A stretch of DNA of 64,000 nucleotides from Reticulitermes speratus (GCA_021186555.1 JAJKFL010000005.1:5154321-5218320); one strand, 5' to 3'. Counted from the stretch's first letter, positions 34,205 through 45,817 are shown. Program-made: numbers and translations. The notes: generated by a model not told the origin, from the letters alone.

Positions 34205-34345
34205 TTTCTTCTGGGATATGACGCTGCGACAATGGATAATCGAATTCCGACGTTTCGAGGCAACGTAGCGTACTCATCTTCAAGGATCGAAACGTCGGGA
34301 TCCGATTACCCATTGGCACAGAGTCATATCCCAGGCGAAAATAAT
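34205..34345 (-). repeat. Foldback with hammerhead-like core
   Basis: 34208-34260 and 34285-34345 are inverted copies (cttctgggatatgacgctg ... cagagtcatatcccaggcg). The minus strand carries AUCC, CUUGAAGA, hairpin GAG/CUC, GAAAC, GUC, GGAA. It resembles element J in design but differs in sequence. Confidence 0.6.
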
Positions 34346-34633
34346 CCTCAGCTAAATTAATACAAAGATCTCAACAATCACTTAAAGTTAGCTCGTTCAG
34401 TGTCTGAGAATTTGCTTCAATACGAAACAGAAGACAAATGGTGAAATAATTATGATTATTTTGGGGAAAAGACTATGCTATTGCATCTTTGCCTGCATGG
34501 TTATGGACGTAAAATTTTCTCAAAGAACAAAATGTCGAGATAGAGAGCATATAAATATTCTTTACCCTCTACATTTTATTAAACGGATTGTCCGTGCACG
34601 TTGTCAACATTTTAAATTTCGCGTTGTTTAGAG

Positions 34634-34927
34634 CAGCGGTCGCCAACCGGTGGTCCGCGAGAAAATGTTGGTGGTCCGTGGAGAAATTTGGACATTATTT
34701 GCAATTTTTATGTTTATTATACTTATTTCAAACAAGCAGCAACAAATATCACACTAATAATTTTGTTATAATTAAACAAGTGCATTTCATATTAATAAAA
34801 TGGAACTTTTATGATCATTATTTTATAGATGTTTGTATCTTTTTTAAAATAATTCATGTTAGTGGTCCGCGGGATTCAAAATTGTGAGTTTAGTGGTCCG
34901 TGAGGTCCGAATGGTTGGCGACCGCTG
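34634..34927. mobile_element. hAT-type MITE (family H), copy 1
   Basis: 294 bp with 15 bp TIRs cagcggtcgccaacc. Flanked by gtttagag (34626-34633) and gtctagag (34928-34935), an 8 bp duplication with one mismatch and central TA, as in Buster-type hAT elements. No coding sequence. Confidence 0.92.
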
Positions 34928-34935
34928 GTCTAGAG

Positions 34936-35904
34936 CACGTCAATCTATAGTTAAGAAATACTATCTGAAAAATGAATTGAAAAAAATGTATCGCAAACGG
35001 AACTGCATCTCGAACGTGGTACCTCCACGAACACCGCTACTACTACAAAAGCCTATTCAGTCGATATGTTAAGTGGAAATCTGTTGCAGTACTTCAACGA
35101 AAGCTACGTCACAGCTCGAATACGAGTTGTCAACGGCCACTCGCACGCAACTAGAGCCGCAGTCAGTCGAGTGTAAGTTCGAGTTAACAGTGAGCAGAGC
35201 GGTGTTAAACGTGTGACGCGTGCATCTAGTACCTCTAGCAACGCTACTTCAGGTGTCCTGTGTGTGTATCAAGTCAAATTATCGCGAATATGGGTCATGA
35301 CGCACGTCGTAAATTTGTACTGACGTCGGATTCGGTCAGATAAAAATGAAACACTCCCACATTATGCAAATAGCAGACATTGCCTTGTTATCATTACCGG
35401 CAAAAGGAAAAAAAAAAAATTAACTTTCTGCAATTGGAAACGAGGTTCCACTGAGCTGTGGCGAGGGAACTGCCTACGCAACACCGTTCAGTATTACGTT
35501 AACACATCGCTTTCTCAGTCCTAAACCGCTAAAATTATAACGGTAAAGACCATGCAGTCCGATAAACCATATACAGTTTCGGACAAAAATAATGACACTT
35601 TTAAGCATTTATGAGTGCACTGTTTATTTAAACTATGAATCTTTCGCTTTACACTTACTTTGTCTTTATAGAACACTTCGCATCCGGGAAACAAGTGTCC
35701 AGTTATGTTCGGAGTCAAAGGTCGTAAGAATATAATACTTCTCTGCAAACATAACGCTCAGAAAAATACCTGGACCTTTTGGACAACACGCGGTTAACGT
35801 AGATGATGAATTTAAGATATTATGCTAACTTGCCCTTTTTCTAGATCAGTATTTTTAATGTAAACAATGTGGATTCCTGTGCCTAAACATCACGTAATTA
35901 AGAT
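34936..35904. other. No gene recognised
   Basis: A relatively GC-rich 35080-35260 stands out, but no frame, splice pattern or repeat is supported. Confidence 0.4.
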
Positions 35905-35985
35905 GTAAGGAGGAGGTAAAACTCCACGTATTTAACTTCGGAAATAGATGGACAGAAGCAGTCGGCCCCACACTTCAGTCACTGT
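35905..35985 (-). mobile_element. SINE family D fragment
   Basis: 'ggaggtaaaactccacgtat', 'cttcggaaatagatgga' and 'gcagtcggccccacactt' correspond to the reversed tail of family D (compare 50282-50515). Confidence 0.5.
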
Positions 35986-36119
35986 AAGCGAAGTGTAAGT
36001 CATGAGGAGCTGGGCACGTAGCTCGAATGGTGGAACATACATGTAACGATTTTGGCGAGGGTAAAGTTAAGGAATTTGTGTTGCACTGTATTACTTATGT
36101 CCCTCTTCCTATTTAATAG

Positions 36120-36298
36120 AGTATGATGACGTCATCGGAGACATGATGAAGAAGGGGACATGGGAATTCGGAACCCTTCATTTCAACAAACAGAAATGGA
36201 GAGGCGAGGCCAAACTGCAGTTACCAAATCCTCGCAAGGCATTAGACCAGTATGGCACAGTGTTTTATGGCGCCTTTTATTTTGAATTTCGTGTTTAA
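36120..36298 (+). CDS. Candidate internal or terminal exon of an unknown host gene
   Basis: Just after a good splice acceptor (ccctcttcctatttaatag, AG at 36118-36119) lies an open frame reading (E)YDDVIGDMMKKGTWEFGTLH, FNKQKWRGEAKLQLPNPRKA, LDQYGT. Composition and codon use look like conserved cytosolic protein rather than repeat. It may end at a weak donor (aca|gtgttt, 36259/36260) or run on to TAA at 36296-36298. I recognise no family. No adjoining exon was found in the window, so a long-intron gene or a processed fragment is possible. It is not repeated elsewhere here. Confidence 0.45.
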
Positions 36299-36645
36299 AA
36301 TGCAGTTTATCGTTTAGAATGGTCTTGTATAAAACTTTTACACATCCAGCTGTGTTACTGAGAACAGAATAGCTTACACACATGCTTAGATAGCCCCCTA
36401 CTGTGAAAGGGTTCATGTAACCATACATGGATTAAGGCCACTTATACCTTGCGCCAAATAAATATACCGTTAGACAGAATACCAAATACGATGTCTCTAT
36501 TGCTGCATCTTTTCTATCATTACTGTTGTTTCGTGCTTGCGTGTTTGGTCTTATCTAACTTGCTGGTAACATTTCTCAGCTAGACAAATATCTGGAAAGT
36601 CGTTCTTCATACGTCATACCGACGCGGCAGCGTCTCTCTGAAACA
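36299..36645. other. No gene recognised
   Basis: No supported frame, polyadenylation context or repeat boundary. Confidence 0.4.
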
Positions 36646-36653
36646 CTCTAAAG

Positions 36654-37365
36654 CAGTGTTACCAACCTTTTGTGCACATGGACCCCTTTGGCTTCGAAAA
36701 ATAACCACGGGTCCTCACATCTTTGCTCACGTAAATATAGTGTGTCCGGATGACAGGTGTCAAAAATTAAAAATCTATATCTCCGAACTGATTTTAGATA
36801 GCTACAAATACACACCAGTAGCATTCGTAAAAATGCATTGCATGATTTGACCTTAATTTAAATGATTGTCACTCGCTTCGTGGGTACAGGAAGTTTTTAA
36901 ATTAGATATTCTAACGGTCATACGTTATAAAGGCCGATCCCAGTGGCCGCGCGGTCTAAGGCGTCGGTCTGCGGCCGCTCGCTTATTGGGATCGTGGGTT
37001 CGAATCCCGCCGGGGGCATGGATGTTTGTGTTGTGTTTGTTGTGTGTTGTCAGGTAGAGGTCTCTGCGATGGGCTGGTCACTCGTCCAGAGGAGTCCTAC
37101 CGAGTGTGGTGTGTCTGAGTGTGATCGTGAAGCCTCGAAAAATGAGGAGGCCTAGGCCCCCAAGGGGCTGTCGAGCCATTGGAAAAAAACGCAATAAACA
37201 CATCGCCAATTAAAGAATTTCCGCGATAATTTTAACAAAACATTATGCCGTTAATTAGAAAGCAAGTAAACTTCAAAGTAGCCATTATAGAAATGTATCC
37301 ACGGATCCCCTGGGAACTGGTCGCGGATCCCTTGGGATCCACGGAGCACAGTATGGGAACCACTG
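36654..37365. mobile_element. hAT-like MITE interrupted by a SINE
   Basis: Ends CAGTGTTACCAACC and ATGGGAACCACTG are hAT-like. Flanks are ctctaaag (36646-36653) and cactagag (37366-37373), 6 of 8 matching with central TA. 'acatggacccctttgg' and 'gatcccttgggatccac' are typical of this MITE style. A family B SINE occupies 36933-37189. Confidence 0.7.
36933..37189 (+). mobile_element. tRNA-derived SINE, family B, full length
   Basis: Complete head (agtggccgcgcggtctaagg; tgggttcgaatcccgccgg), body 'gtcaggtagaggtctctgcg', and poly(A) at 37183-37189. It sits inside the hAT-like MITE; no clear target duplication. Confidence 0.9.
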
Positions 37366-37373
37366 CACTAGAG

Positions 37374-37706
37374 AGGCATTCACTACTCCCCACCCACCCA
37401 GTGCATCAAATCGAAGAAAACCTAAAAACTTTCGGTCTAAGAACAAGATATAGACCGTCGTAAACTCATGACAACGGCTTTGACATTGGGAGTTATGGCG
37501 CAGGGCGGAAATAAGACTACTAGATGTGTATGGCAAGCAATTGAGGTACTCCAGTTACAACATATTGAGATAAAATGCAGTTGTGTGTCCTGCGTGCGAC
37601 TTACCACAATATTAAAGCCAATGTATTTGGTATTGTAACGTATTATACACATACAGCCACCATGGACGTGTGGCCATGGTCGCACCACCTCCAACAAAAC
37701 ATTAAA
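37374..37706. other. No gene recognised
   Basis: Overlapping short frames on both strands without features. Confidence 0.35.
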
Positions 37707-37719
37707 TTACATAAAAATA

Positions 37720-38026
37720 GGGTCACGCGGTGGCGCAGTTGGTTGAGGCACTGCGCTACAAGCCGGAAGGTCGCGGGTTCGTTTCCCGATGGTGTCACTG
37801 GAATTTTTCATTGACATAATGGTTTCGGTGGCACTATGGCCCTGGGGTCGACTCAGCCTCTAACAGAAATGAGTACCAGGAATCTTTCCTGGGAGGTAAA
37901 GGCGGCCGGTGCGTAGGGCTGACAACCTTACCACCTTCATGTGCCGATTGTCTAAAACCCTGGGAGCCTCGACCTCCTGGAGCCCTAAGGGCCTGTCAAG
38001 GCCTGTAATGGGACTGCTTTTTGCTT
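37720..38026 (+). mobile_element. tRNA-derived SINE, family A, best full copy
   Basis: Exact 13 bp duplication ttacataaaaata (37707-37719, 38027-38039). Head 'gtggcgcagttggttgagg' and 'ggtcgcgggttcgtttcccg'; body to 'aggcctgtaatgggactgc' and a T-rich end. Serves as reference for family A. Confidence 0.96.
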
Positions 38027-38259
38027 TTACATAAAAATATTCACTGTGCGTGGTTCAGAAATTTGGGGGCGTTGCAAATTTTGTTTGTGACATGTGCGAT
38101 TTTGCTCTTAACGTGGCTGACAAGTGGTTCATATAAAAGGCGGTGATACCACGGTGGCTTTCTGTGGGAGGATGCATTACTGTCGTCTGTTACCTGGTAA
38201 TGAACATAGAGACAGAAGTTGAAAATGCTAGTGGAGACGCGAAAAATTAGACAAGATAC

Positions 38260-38635
38260 AAAACGTACGTACAACGCTATATTGTGGCGCGTTAGCCTAA
38301 TTATTGTTGCCATGGAAAGGCAACAATACGTTCCCTCTTCATTGTTGTTGGTGTAGGTGTACTGTCTACAATATAAAAGTGTTGGTTGTTGCCTTGCAAA
38401 GGCACCAACGGGTTCCCTTTTCACTGTAGTTGAGCAACAAAATATTTCATACTGCTGTTAACAATAATAAGTATTAAATATTAAGACAGCGTGTCTGTAT
38501 TGTTGTCTTAGTTATCCAGCACGCATGCGCCATATTGTATTGTCATCTGTAGCCTGTCTGGCGTTACCATATTTTTCAACATTATCTCATAAACGGCACG
38601 AATTTCGGAAAATATTTATTGAAAATAAAATGTGC
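38260..38635 (-). repeat. Dispersed repeat G, partial reverse copy
   Basis: Reversed blocks 'ttgttgccatggaaaggc', 'acgcatgcgccatattg' and 'cattatctcataaacggcac' match repeat G. A ~90 bp segment at 38330-38440 appears only in this copy. Confidence 0.65.
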
Positions 38636-38639
38636 CTTT

Positions 38640-38797
38640 TTATATTCTCATCGAGGATGCCCGGGTTCGATCCCGGGTAAGTCCATGTGGGATTTGTGGT
38701 GTACAAAGTGGCACCGGGACAGGTTTTTACCCCCAGTACTTCGGTTTTCCCCTGTCAATTTCATTCACCGGTGTTCCATTACTTGGAAAAACAAAAA
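38640..38797 (+). mobile_element. SINE fragment of another family with poly(A)
   Basis: 'gcccgggttcgatcccggg' is a strong B-box arm; 'gtggcaccgggacaggttt' and 'cttcggttttcccctg' form a short body, then an A-rich tail at about 38782-38800. Only the T-arm end of the head remains. Confidence 0.65.
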
Positions 38798-38800
38798 AAA

Positions 38801-39461
38801 AAAATTAATCAGCTTCATCACAGGGTTACACAATATGCCTCAAGGCTGCGGTGCGTCCGTAGCTTCTGCTGCGGGGCCCTTAACCACAAAAAAAGTATAG
38901 CAAGGAAAGTAATGCGTATGTAGACGTGGAGAGCCGGAATGTGTGCTCCACCAACTTAGGGGTTAAAACCTTCTCACCCAAAGAAAATTAACCCATTACG
39001 AAATCCTACACAATGACTCGGAATTGCCATGCTGTTGTGAACACAGTAATGATGTATCTTGGATATATCAGTGACTGGCTTCTCCAGACTGTTCTATCGA
39101 GCTGGTTATCAAATTAGATAATCCTGTTTGTTAAAAGACATGTTCCGAGACTGGTCACTGTTTAGAGGGCTGCAGTGTTGTCTGGTCAGGCAATTAGCTC
39201 TGAGATACTGTATCTAGTCCACGCGCTGTGGTTCTGGCTACGCAGACAGCGAAATGCTCCTTCGCGGACCAAAGAGATCGCGACCTATTGAAATATGACG
39301 TCACTCAGATTCAGCTCAGACACAAAAATTCCTTATTCGTTTTTTTTTGCAATAATAATAATTATTATTATTTATCAATAAATAAATAAATAATTTGGGT
39401 AAGTTCAGACTGCGTATTTCTCGTTTCTGTCATCGTGTAGTCTTGTAGGCAAACACTGACG
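38801..39461. other. No gene recognised; trinucleotide run
   Basis: 39351-39395 is an aat/att and aata repeat. No supported frame. Confidence 0.4.
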
Positions 39462-39505
39462 TTTCGGAGGGACATGCTACCTTCATCTTGAGGGTCACAG
39501 TAGGG
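39462..39505 (-). ncRNA. Decayed hammerhead-like motif
   Basis: Minus strand: CCUCAAGA in place of the box, hairpin ending CCUCC, GAAAC, GUC. The core is damaged (CUGA to CUCA). Confidence 0.35.
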
Positions 39506-39822
39506 TGAGGATATGATTTAGTTAAAAACTAGAAGCAGATGTAAGGAAGGTGGTCAAATAGATCCATGAGAGGAAGAGAATCCGCTGTGTGTCAATAAGA
39601 CATTTCAAATGGAATGATTGAAAGATTTGCTATCAGTTGATTGTTAGCTAAGAGATTCAAAGAATAAGCTATTACTGTTATAAAATAATCTATAGGCGTT
39701 CTATAGTTGTCACTCCATACCTTCCAGTCATGTCAGATGGATACTTGAAAGATAAGGTATCACGAGTCAAGCAATCTGTACTACTTTGCGTACTGTTTCT
39801 TCGTTAGACAATAATGTAGATC
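39506..39822. other. No gene recognised
   Basis: No supported frame or repeat. Confidence 0.4.
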
Positions 39823-39830
39823 CTATAGTT

Positions 39831-40128
39831 CAGCGGTCGCCAACCGGTGATGGTCCGCGAGAACATTTTGGTGGACCGTGGAGAAATTTGAACATATTTG
39901 CAATTTTTATGTTTATTATACTTATTTCAAACAAGCAGCAACAAATATCACACTAATAATTTTGTTATAATTAAACAAGTGCATTTCATATTAATAAAAT
40001 GGAACTTTTATGATCATTATTTTATAGATGTTTGTACCTTTTTAAAAAAAAAATTCATGTTAGTGGTCCGCGGGATTCAAAATTGTGAGTTTAGTGGTCC
40101 GTGAGGTCCGAATGGTTGGCGACCGCTG
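39831..40128. mobile_element. hAT-type MITE (family H), copy 2
   Basis: Same ends and interior as 34634-34927. Flanked by ctatagtt (39823-39830) and ctatagct (40129-40136), 8 bp with one mismatch. The two copies are close to identical, so activity was fairly recent. Confidence 0.93.
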
Positions 40129-40136
40129 CTATAGCT

Positions 40137-40746
40137 TACTGCACAATGGCCCTGTTTGGTATTTACAGGTCTTATCACCCATAACATTAGACTAATTTCA
40201 GTGTTATTTATAATGAAGTAAAAATGCAGAGAAAATCGTGTTTTGAGAATATCTGACCATGACCTGGGTTACAGTTTACCTACACTACCCTACAGTTCAG
40301 AATTATTTCTGACGTCGAAATAAAATTGTGTTGTCAATGCATGGTCACTTGTTTACAGTACGTAAAACGTACAAAATACCAGGTAGTACGGGGGAAAAAG
40401 TCTATACGACCGACCTTCCTGCAGGACCAGTCTATCCGGTCGCAGGAAAATCCGTACGTAAAAGTACAGGATTAACACTGGCCTTGTTACATTAGCACTG
40501 CATATACATCCACATCTTACGGTCCGACGCCATTTTATATATTTTATACACATTTTTATATCCACGTTTTTATGCTTATATGCTTTTGTATTTTATATTT
40601 TTATTTTATATCTTTTATATTCATATTGTTAGGACATACCCTTTCTTAGGCAACCTCCCCCCCTACCCCGTTGTATACAAATAATTGTACAAAATAAGGG
40701 AATTCCTTTTACATATGTACAGAGTTGGATTTTCGTAGTTATTGTG
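40137..40746. other. No gene recognised
   Basis: AT-rich; no supported frame. Confidence 0.4.
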
Positions 40747-41549
40747 TAGGACTGATGATGGTTTTTTTTTAGTCGTCCTCTTCTACCTACTCCGGTTTTC
40801 CCGTTTCAGTGTCGAGGTTTGTAATTTCTGTTGATCACAATGAGAGACACACCACAGTCGGTAGGACTCCTCTGGACGAGGGATCGGCTCGTCGCAGAGG
40901 CCTCTACCTGACAACAACACACAACAATCACAAGAGACAGACATCCATGCCCCCGGTGGGATTTTTTTTTTTTTGGTGTCCGGGGTTTTTCCCCTTTGAT
41001 CCATTTTTGTACTGTTTAAATCCTTTCATCCTTCATGTCACTTTACGTTCCATATTACCGTCCTTACAACAAACACAACACAAACATCCATGCCTCCGGT
41101 GGGATTTTTTTTTTTTTTTTTTTTACTAATTCCTGGGTTTTCCCCTTTGATCCATTTTTGTTCTGTATTAATCCTTTTTCGTCCTTTCATGTCACTTACG
41201 GTCCACAACCTTCTTTTTACAACACAACACAAACATCCATGCCCCCGATGGGTTTCGAAGACCCACGCCTTAGACCGCACGGCCACTGGATCGGCGGATT
41301 TTTTTTTTTTTTTTTGCCTGTCCGGGGTTTTTCCCCTTTGATCCATTTTTGTACTGTTTAAATCCTTTCGTCCTTCATGTCACTTTACGTTCCATGCTAC
41401 CGTCCTTACAACAAACACAACACAAACATCCATGCCTCCGGTGGGATTCGAACCCACGATCCTAGCAAGCGAGCGGCCGAAGACTTACGCCTTAGACCGC
41501 ACGGCCACTGGAGATGATGGCTCTACAGAGCTGAAACCGGTAACCTAAT
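40747..41549 (+). ncRNA. Hammerhead-like motif split by a composite SINE
   Basis: Left part: UAGG, A, CUGAUGA, UGG (40747-40761). Right part after the SINE: the duplicated gatgatgg, then CUC, UACA, GAGCU, GAAA, CCGG, UA, A, CCUA (to 41547). Removing the insert and one duplication gives CUGAUGA, U, GGCUC/GAGCU, GAAA, a CC/GG helix III, UA, and a UAGG/CCUA helix I. The insertion would inactivate it. Confidence 0.68.
40762..41512 (-). mobile_element. Composite SINE B chain (four units)
   Basis: A single 8 bp duplication gatgatgg (40754-40761, 41513-41520) bounds the whole. In element orientation: full head, tail type 1 and poly(A); a second head with an internal deletion, tail 1 and poly(A); a headless tail 1 with poly(A); a headless tail 2 (the usual B tail). 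Both headless units start at the same tRNA-like position, poly(A) followed by TCCCACCGG (junctions 40961 and 41104). Tail 1 contains 'aaaatggatcaaagggga'. Confidence 0.9.
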
Positions 41550-43938
41550 ATGTCGAGAATATATATGTTGCTTGTGACTGTAATTACTGACAACAGTAAA
41601 ATGTACGGAAAACGCAGTTAATGTTCGGCACATGCAAGACAAAACCATGCACTAGTGAGTTATGTAACTTACATAATTTAAATCACGAGATAGTGTGTAC
41701 AGAACAGTGAAATATTAGTGACTCAGTCATACCAAAGGCTTGGAAAATGTGAAAGATTTATTATTAGTTAGAAAGAATGAACTCAGCTCACGTCAACCAT
41801 ATCTGTACTTAACATATCGGCCTAAGTACTATCACGTGAAATAGACACGTAATTTATATACATATACACAGCATATATACACATAAACATGAACACTGGA
41901 ATGCATACATAAGTCTACATAAAGGCACAGTGAACTTAACACTTATCAACATTTGAAAAACAGTTACTTGCATGTGTCTTTTTTATCAGGGGTACGGACA
42001 CTGGTCTTGGTCGGTAAAGCGGGTCGACTGAATACTGCCAGCTTTTATTCGAATACTGAGAGCAGTAGGCCTAGGCATGTCGCTGCTGTCTGTTTAGGTA
42101 TGTCCTGTGTAAGGATATCAAGGACTGCGTTAGGAAAGACAGTATGTCCCTCATTAAACTGATTGTCTTTTTTTTTTCTTTTCTTTATAAATATCAAACT
42201 TTTCAAAAGCATTTATATGTGAGCCCTTTTTTTTTTGACACTTGCCATACTTTCATCATGTTATCAATGGTCCCTAGTGAGGGCCCATTTAAAAAAAAAA
42301 AAGGCGATTTGGGAATTTATAATTATTATTACAGTTTCGGAATGACTGTATGTGTTCCATAAATCGGGTGAAAATTTTTCACGGGTTTGACCGACGTAAA
42401 TTCTAAAACACTCGGGACAAGTTAATTGGTGTGCTCCGAAATTTAAATATTTATCGCTGCGGGTTCAATTCTTTTTCTTTACGCTCCATTCATTGGAACT
42501 GTGCGTCCTAAACGCAATCCTCAAATTGGAAATTTGAAACAATTGTGCAATAAAATTATTTTCTGTACCAACATGTATAAAGACGGACCATCTTTTGCAT
42601 TAACTATTCCATAATATTAAACACGTGCACTATTTATGTTGTTTATCCATAGTGTTAAAATATTTATATGATAAGAATTACGTAACATAATATTTTATCA
42701 CCGAAATATCCTTTTTTGTTGTCAGTAGGGGAGACCGGGGTTACTTGTTACACTTTTTTCCAGATTCTTTTGTTGTGCCAGTATTACATGTATTGAAATG
42801 ATACTGATGTGCAAGGTTACTTACATCATTGCCCTTTAAAGTTACATTTTTTTTTTGGTCTTTGTAATTAAGATTTAAGAACTGCTTTAAGCTGTTCATG
42901 AGGATGCACAAAGCAACAAATTGCCCCGGTATGTTACACTACAGGGGGTTAATTATTACGTTACTTTGTAGCAGCAATACACATGCGCTGTAAGTTTTGT
43001 TACAATAATTTGATTTTATTAACACGTCTAATGTGATTTATCATGTCTCAGTTAACATATATATATATATATATATGCATATATTTGTGATCAGTTAAAG
43101 ATTTATTATAGTATTTTGGACCAAGAGTACGAATATAAATATCAAGTCTTAACAACTGCTGATCAAAGTAATATAGATGTCAAAATGATTAGGTTACGAA
43201 CATCACATCGGTATTCAGATATGAAATCATCAATATAATCATCAGATTTGCAATTCCTACTAAAATAAAAATCGTCAAATCCGGCGCAACGGTCGTGGGC
43301 CCATTTACGACACTTAGTGCGATGGACACTGAGTAAGGCTCAGCACATTGAACACAGAAGCCTGTGGGTCAGATGTGTTTAACTGCCTTGCCACACTACA
43401 GGTGTAAACTTACAAGAAGTGTCCATGCATAGAACACATACACACAAGCACAAAGAGATACAAAAAAACCTCTATCCAGAGAAAGCGTGCATTGGGTTTT
43501 CTGCTGTTGCCAGTAGTAACCAGAAATTAAAAATATGCCACCCCCAACATCAAGTCTTACATCTCTGTGCTGTCTTCCTAATATTGCTGATGGATGACGA
43601 AGCACTTAGCAAATTCCCGACTAATGAAAACTGTCAGTACATAATTTGCATGAAATCAAAACACTTTATCTGTAGTTTCCATGGTTCTTTGTTTACTGCA
43701 CACATGACTAGTAACGCTTGGGATTCGTTCCGATTGGCATGCTGATTATCTTGTCCGCAAGCAGATCATAAAACGCCTCTGAACAAAGTTTTCTCTTCTT
43801 CCAATCACTACTCCAAAATTAGACGGTGATATTTGTCCCGTTCAGTACAGGATGGAAGTGGATGCACGTGGTATCGAACTGGTTGTATTTCAATATTTTT
43901 ATTAACCAGGAAAATCATGATCAAGGACGAAGAAAATA
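41550..43938. other. No gene recognised in 2.4 kb
   Basis: AT-rich with poly(T) runs and a (TA)n run at 43057-43076. 42727-42950 begins 'ggggagaccggggttacttg' and ends near 'gccccggtatgttacactac', perhaps a decayed MITE. Frames of 69-108 codons at 41953-42362 and 43396-43745 lack features. Confidence 0.4.
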
Positions 43939-44120
43939 CAGTCGAACCCGGTTATAACGACATTGGTTTATGCGACACCTCGTCTATAGCGTCAGATATT
44001 CTGTGGTACCAATTAATTCCTCACTGTTAACCGTAACATTCTGCTCGGTTATAACAACACTCGTTTATAACGACACAAAATATTCAGTCCTCTTCATGAC
44101 GTTATAACCCAGTTCGACTG
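43939..44120 (+). mobile_element. MITE family F (pogo/Tigger-like)
   Basis: 182 bp; TIRs CAGTCGAACCCGGTTATAAC and its reverse; TA at 43937-43938 and 44121-44122. Confidence 0.92.
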
Positions 44121-44175
44121 TACTTGTATTTCAGAGCGGCGTCATATTTGAGAAGCTGACAGTAGGGTTCCCGGT

Positions 44176-44218
44176 TAAGAAAATTCCCGCCTTTTATGCA
44201 ACCCGAACGTACATGACC
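44176..44218 (-). repeat. Fragment of dispersed repeat R
   Basis: 'ttcccgccttttatgcaacc' matches the reversed 'cataaaa-gcgggga' block of repeat R (compare 563-611). Confidence 0.5.
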
Positions 44219-44575
44219 GTATTCTCAAGATTCCACCAGTGGATATTTGACCCGAGCCAGACGAATCCACCGAACATCATCACACACAACTTGTTAAACA
44301 TCCATTTTAATATTATACCATTACCTCCGGCAAGTCTCCCGAATCGTCTCTTCACCAAACGCCTTCCCACTAATTTTTCTTTGTATCACGTTTTCTAATT
44401 GCATCTCTTTGACCACTCCAACAATATTTTATTTAGGTTCTACATTGTTAACCTCCTCATTGTGTTATTTTTTAAGTTTCTCTTCTTTGGATCCAAATAT
44501 TCTTGTTAGTACCCCGTTTTCATAAATCCCCACACATCTGTATTCTTCCAATAAAGTGACGCATCCTTTATAGAT
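44219..44575. other. No gene recognised
   Basis: No supported frame. Confidence 0.4.
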
Positions 44576-44589
44576 CAACGAACAAAATT

Positions 44590-45295
44590 TTTTTTTATAT
44601 GGCTCGACAGCCTTATATGGGCCTGGGCCTCCTCGTTTCGTCGAGGTTTCACGATCACACACATTTGAGACACACCACAGTCGGTAGGACTCCTCTGGAC
44701 GAGGGACCAGCTCGTCGCAGAGACCTCTACCTGACAGCACACAACACTCACAACAGACAGACATCCATGCCCCCGTGGATTCAAACCCACGATCCCAGTA
44801 AGCGAGCGCCGAAGACCCACGCCTTAGACCGCGCGGCCACTGGATCACAGATTCGAACCCACGATCCTAGTAAGCGAGCGGCCGAAGACCCACGCCTTAG
44901 ACCGCGCGGCCACTGGGATCGGCAGATTCGAACCCACGATCCTAGTAAGCGAGCGGCCGAAGACCCACGCCTTAGACCGCGCGGCCACTGGATCGGCAGA
45001 TTCGAACCCACGATCCTAGTAAGCGAGCGGCCGAAGACCCACGCCTTAGACCGCGCAGCCACTGGGATCGGCAGATTCGAACCCACGATCCTAGTAAGCG
45101 AGCGGCCGAAGACCCACGCCTTAGACCGCGCGGCCACTGGATCGGCAGATTCGAACCCACGATCCTAGTAAGCGAGCGGCCGAAGACCCACGCCTTAGAC
45201 CGCGCGGCCACTGGGATCGGCAGATTCGAACCCACAATCCCAGTAAGCGAGCGGCCGTAGACCCACGCCTTAGACCGCGCGGCCACTCGGATCGG
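44590..45295 (-). mobile_element. Composite SINE B with seven tandem tRNA-like heads
   Basis: Bounded by one duplication, caacgaacaaaatt (44576-44589, 45296-45309). In element orientation, seven heads come first and only the last is followed by a B tail and poly(A). Head joints read TTCGAATCT then GCCGATCC: each head is cut in its T-loop and joined to the 5' end of the next. T-loop starts at 44851, 44926, 45000, 45075, 45149 and 45224 give alternating 75/74 bp steps (CTGGGATC versus CTGGATC), suggesting a duplicated 149 bp dimer. No head can fold as a complete tRNA. Confidence 0.95.
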
Positions 45296-45309
45296 CAACG
45301 AACAAAATT

Positions 45310-45782
45310 ACAGTGCTTCATATTCTAGTGTTTCACGATATTTATGTACAACGGTGCAGGTAAGAAGTCCAGTTTATGAGACTAACACATTTATTTGTGG
45401 CCTATCAGTACTTCTCCTTACTGGTCAGCATGCAGGTTTGCATGTCTTCGAACGGCAGTGGTGATGGTGCAGTTAACAAGAAGGACGTAACACAGAGTGG
45501 CAAGGGGGGTGGGTGGACTAAAGAGGTACCAACTGAAGCGAGGATGCGTGCATGACCGATTTTCTTTGAAGCGATTCTATGCACGGGAGAAGCAGGAGGG
45601 AATTCTAACGCTTTACTTCACGTCATTCGTCGCGAATAGACGGGCAAGGATTTACAGCACCGCGTTGACAGTGCATGGCTAAAAACTGCGAGAATTAATG
45701 CTCTGTCACGGCGTTCTTTCTGCCAGCCTGACTGCGGTTTGTTAGGACTGCCTGCGTGTGCTTTACGACAACAACAACGACC

Positions 45783-45817
<35 letters not shown>

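Noticed and set aside
44599..45168. 189-codon plus-strand frame
   Set aside because: A translation through the reversed SINE head array; its repeats follow the 74/75 bp units.
44775..45295. Cluster of seven tRNA genes
   Set aside because: Each unit stops in the T-loop, lacks its 3' acceptor strand, and matches SINE B heads elsewhere; one TSD pair bounds the whole.
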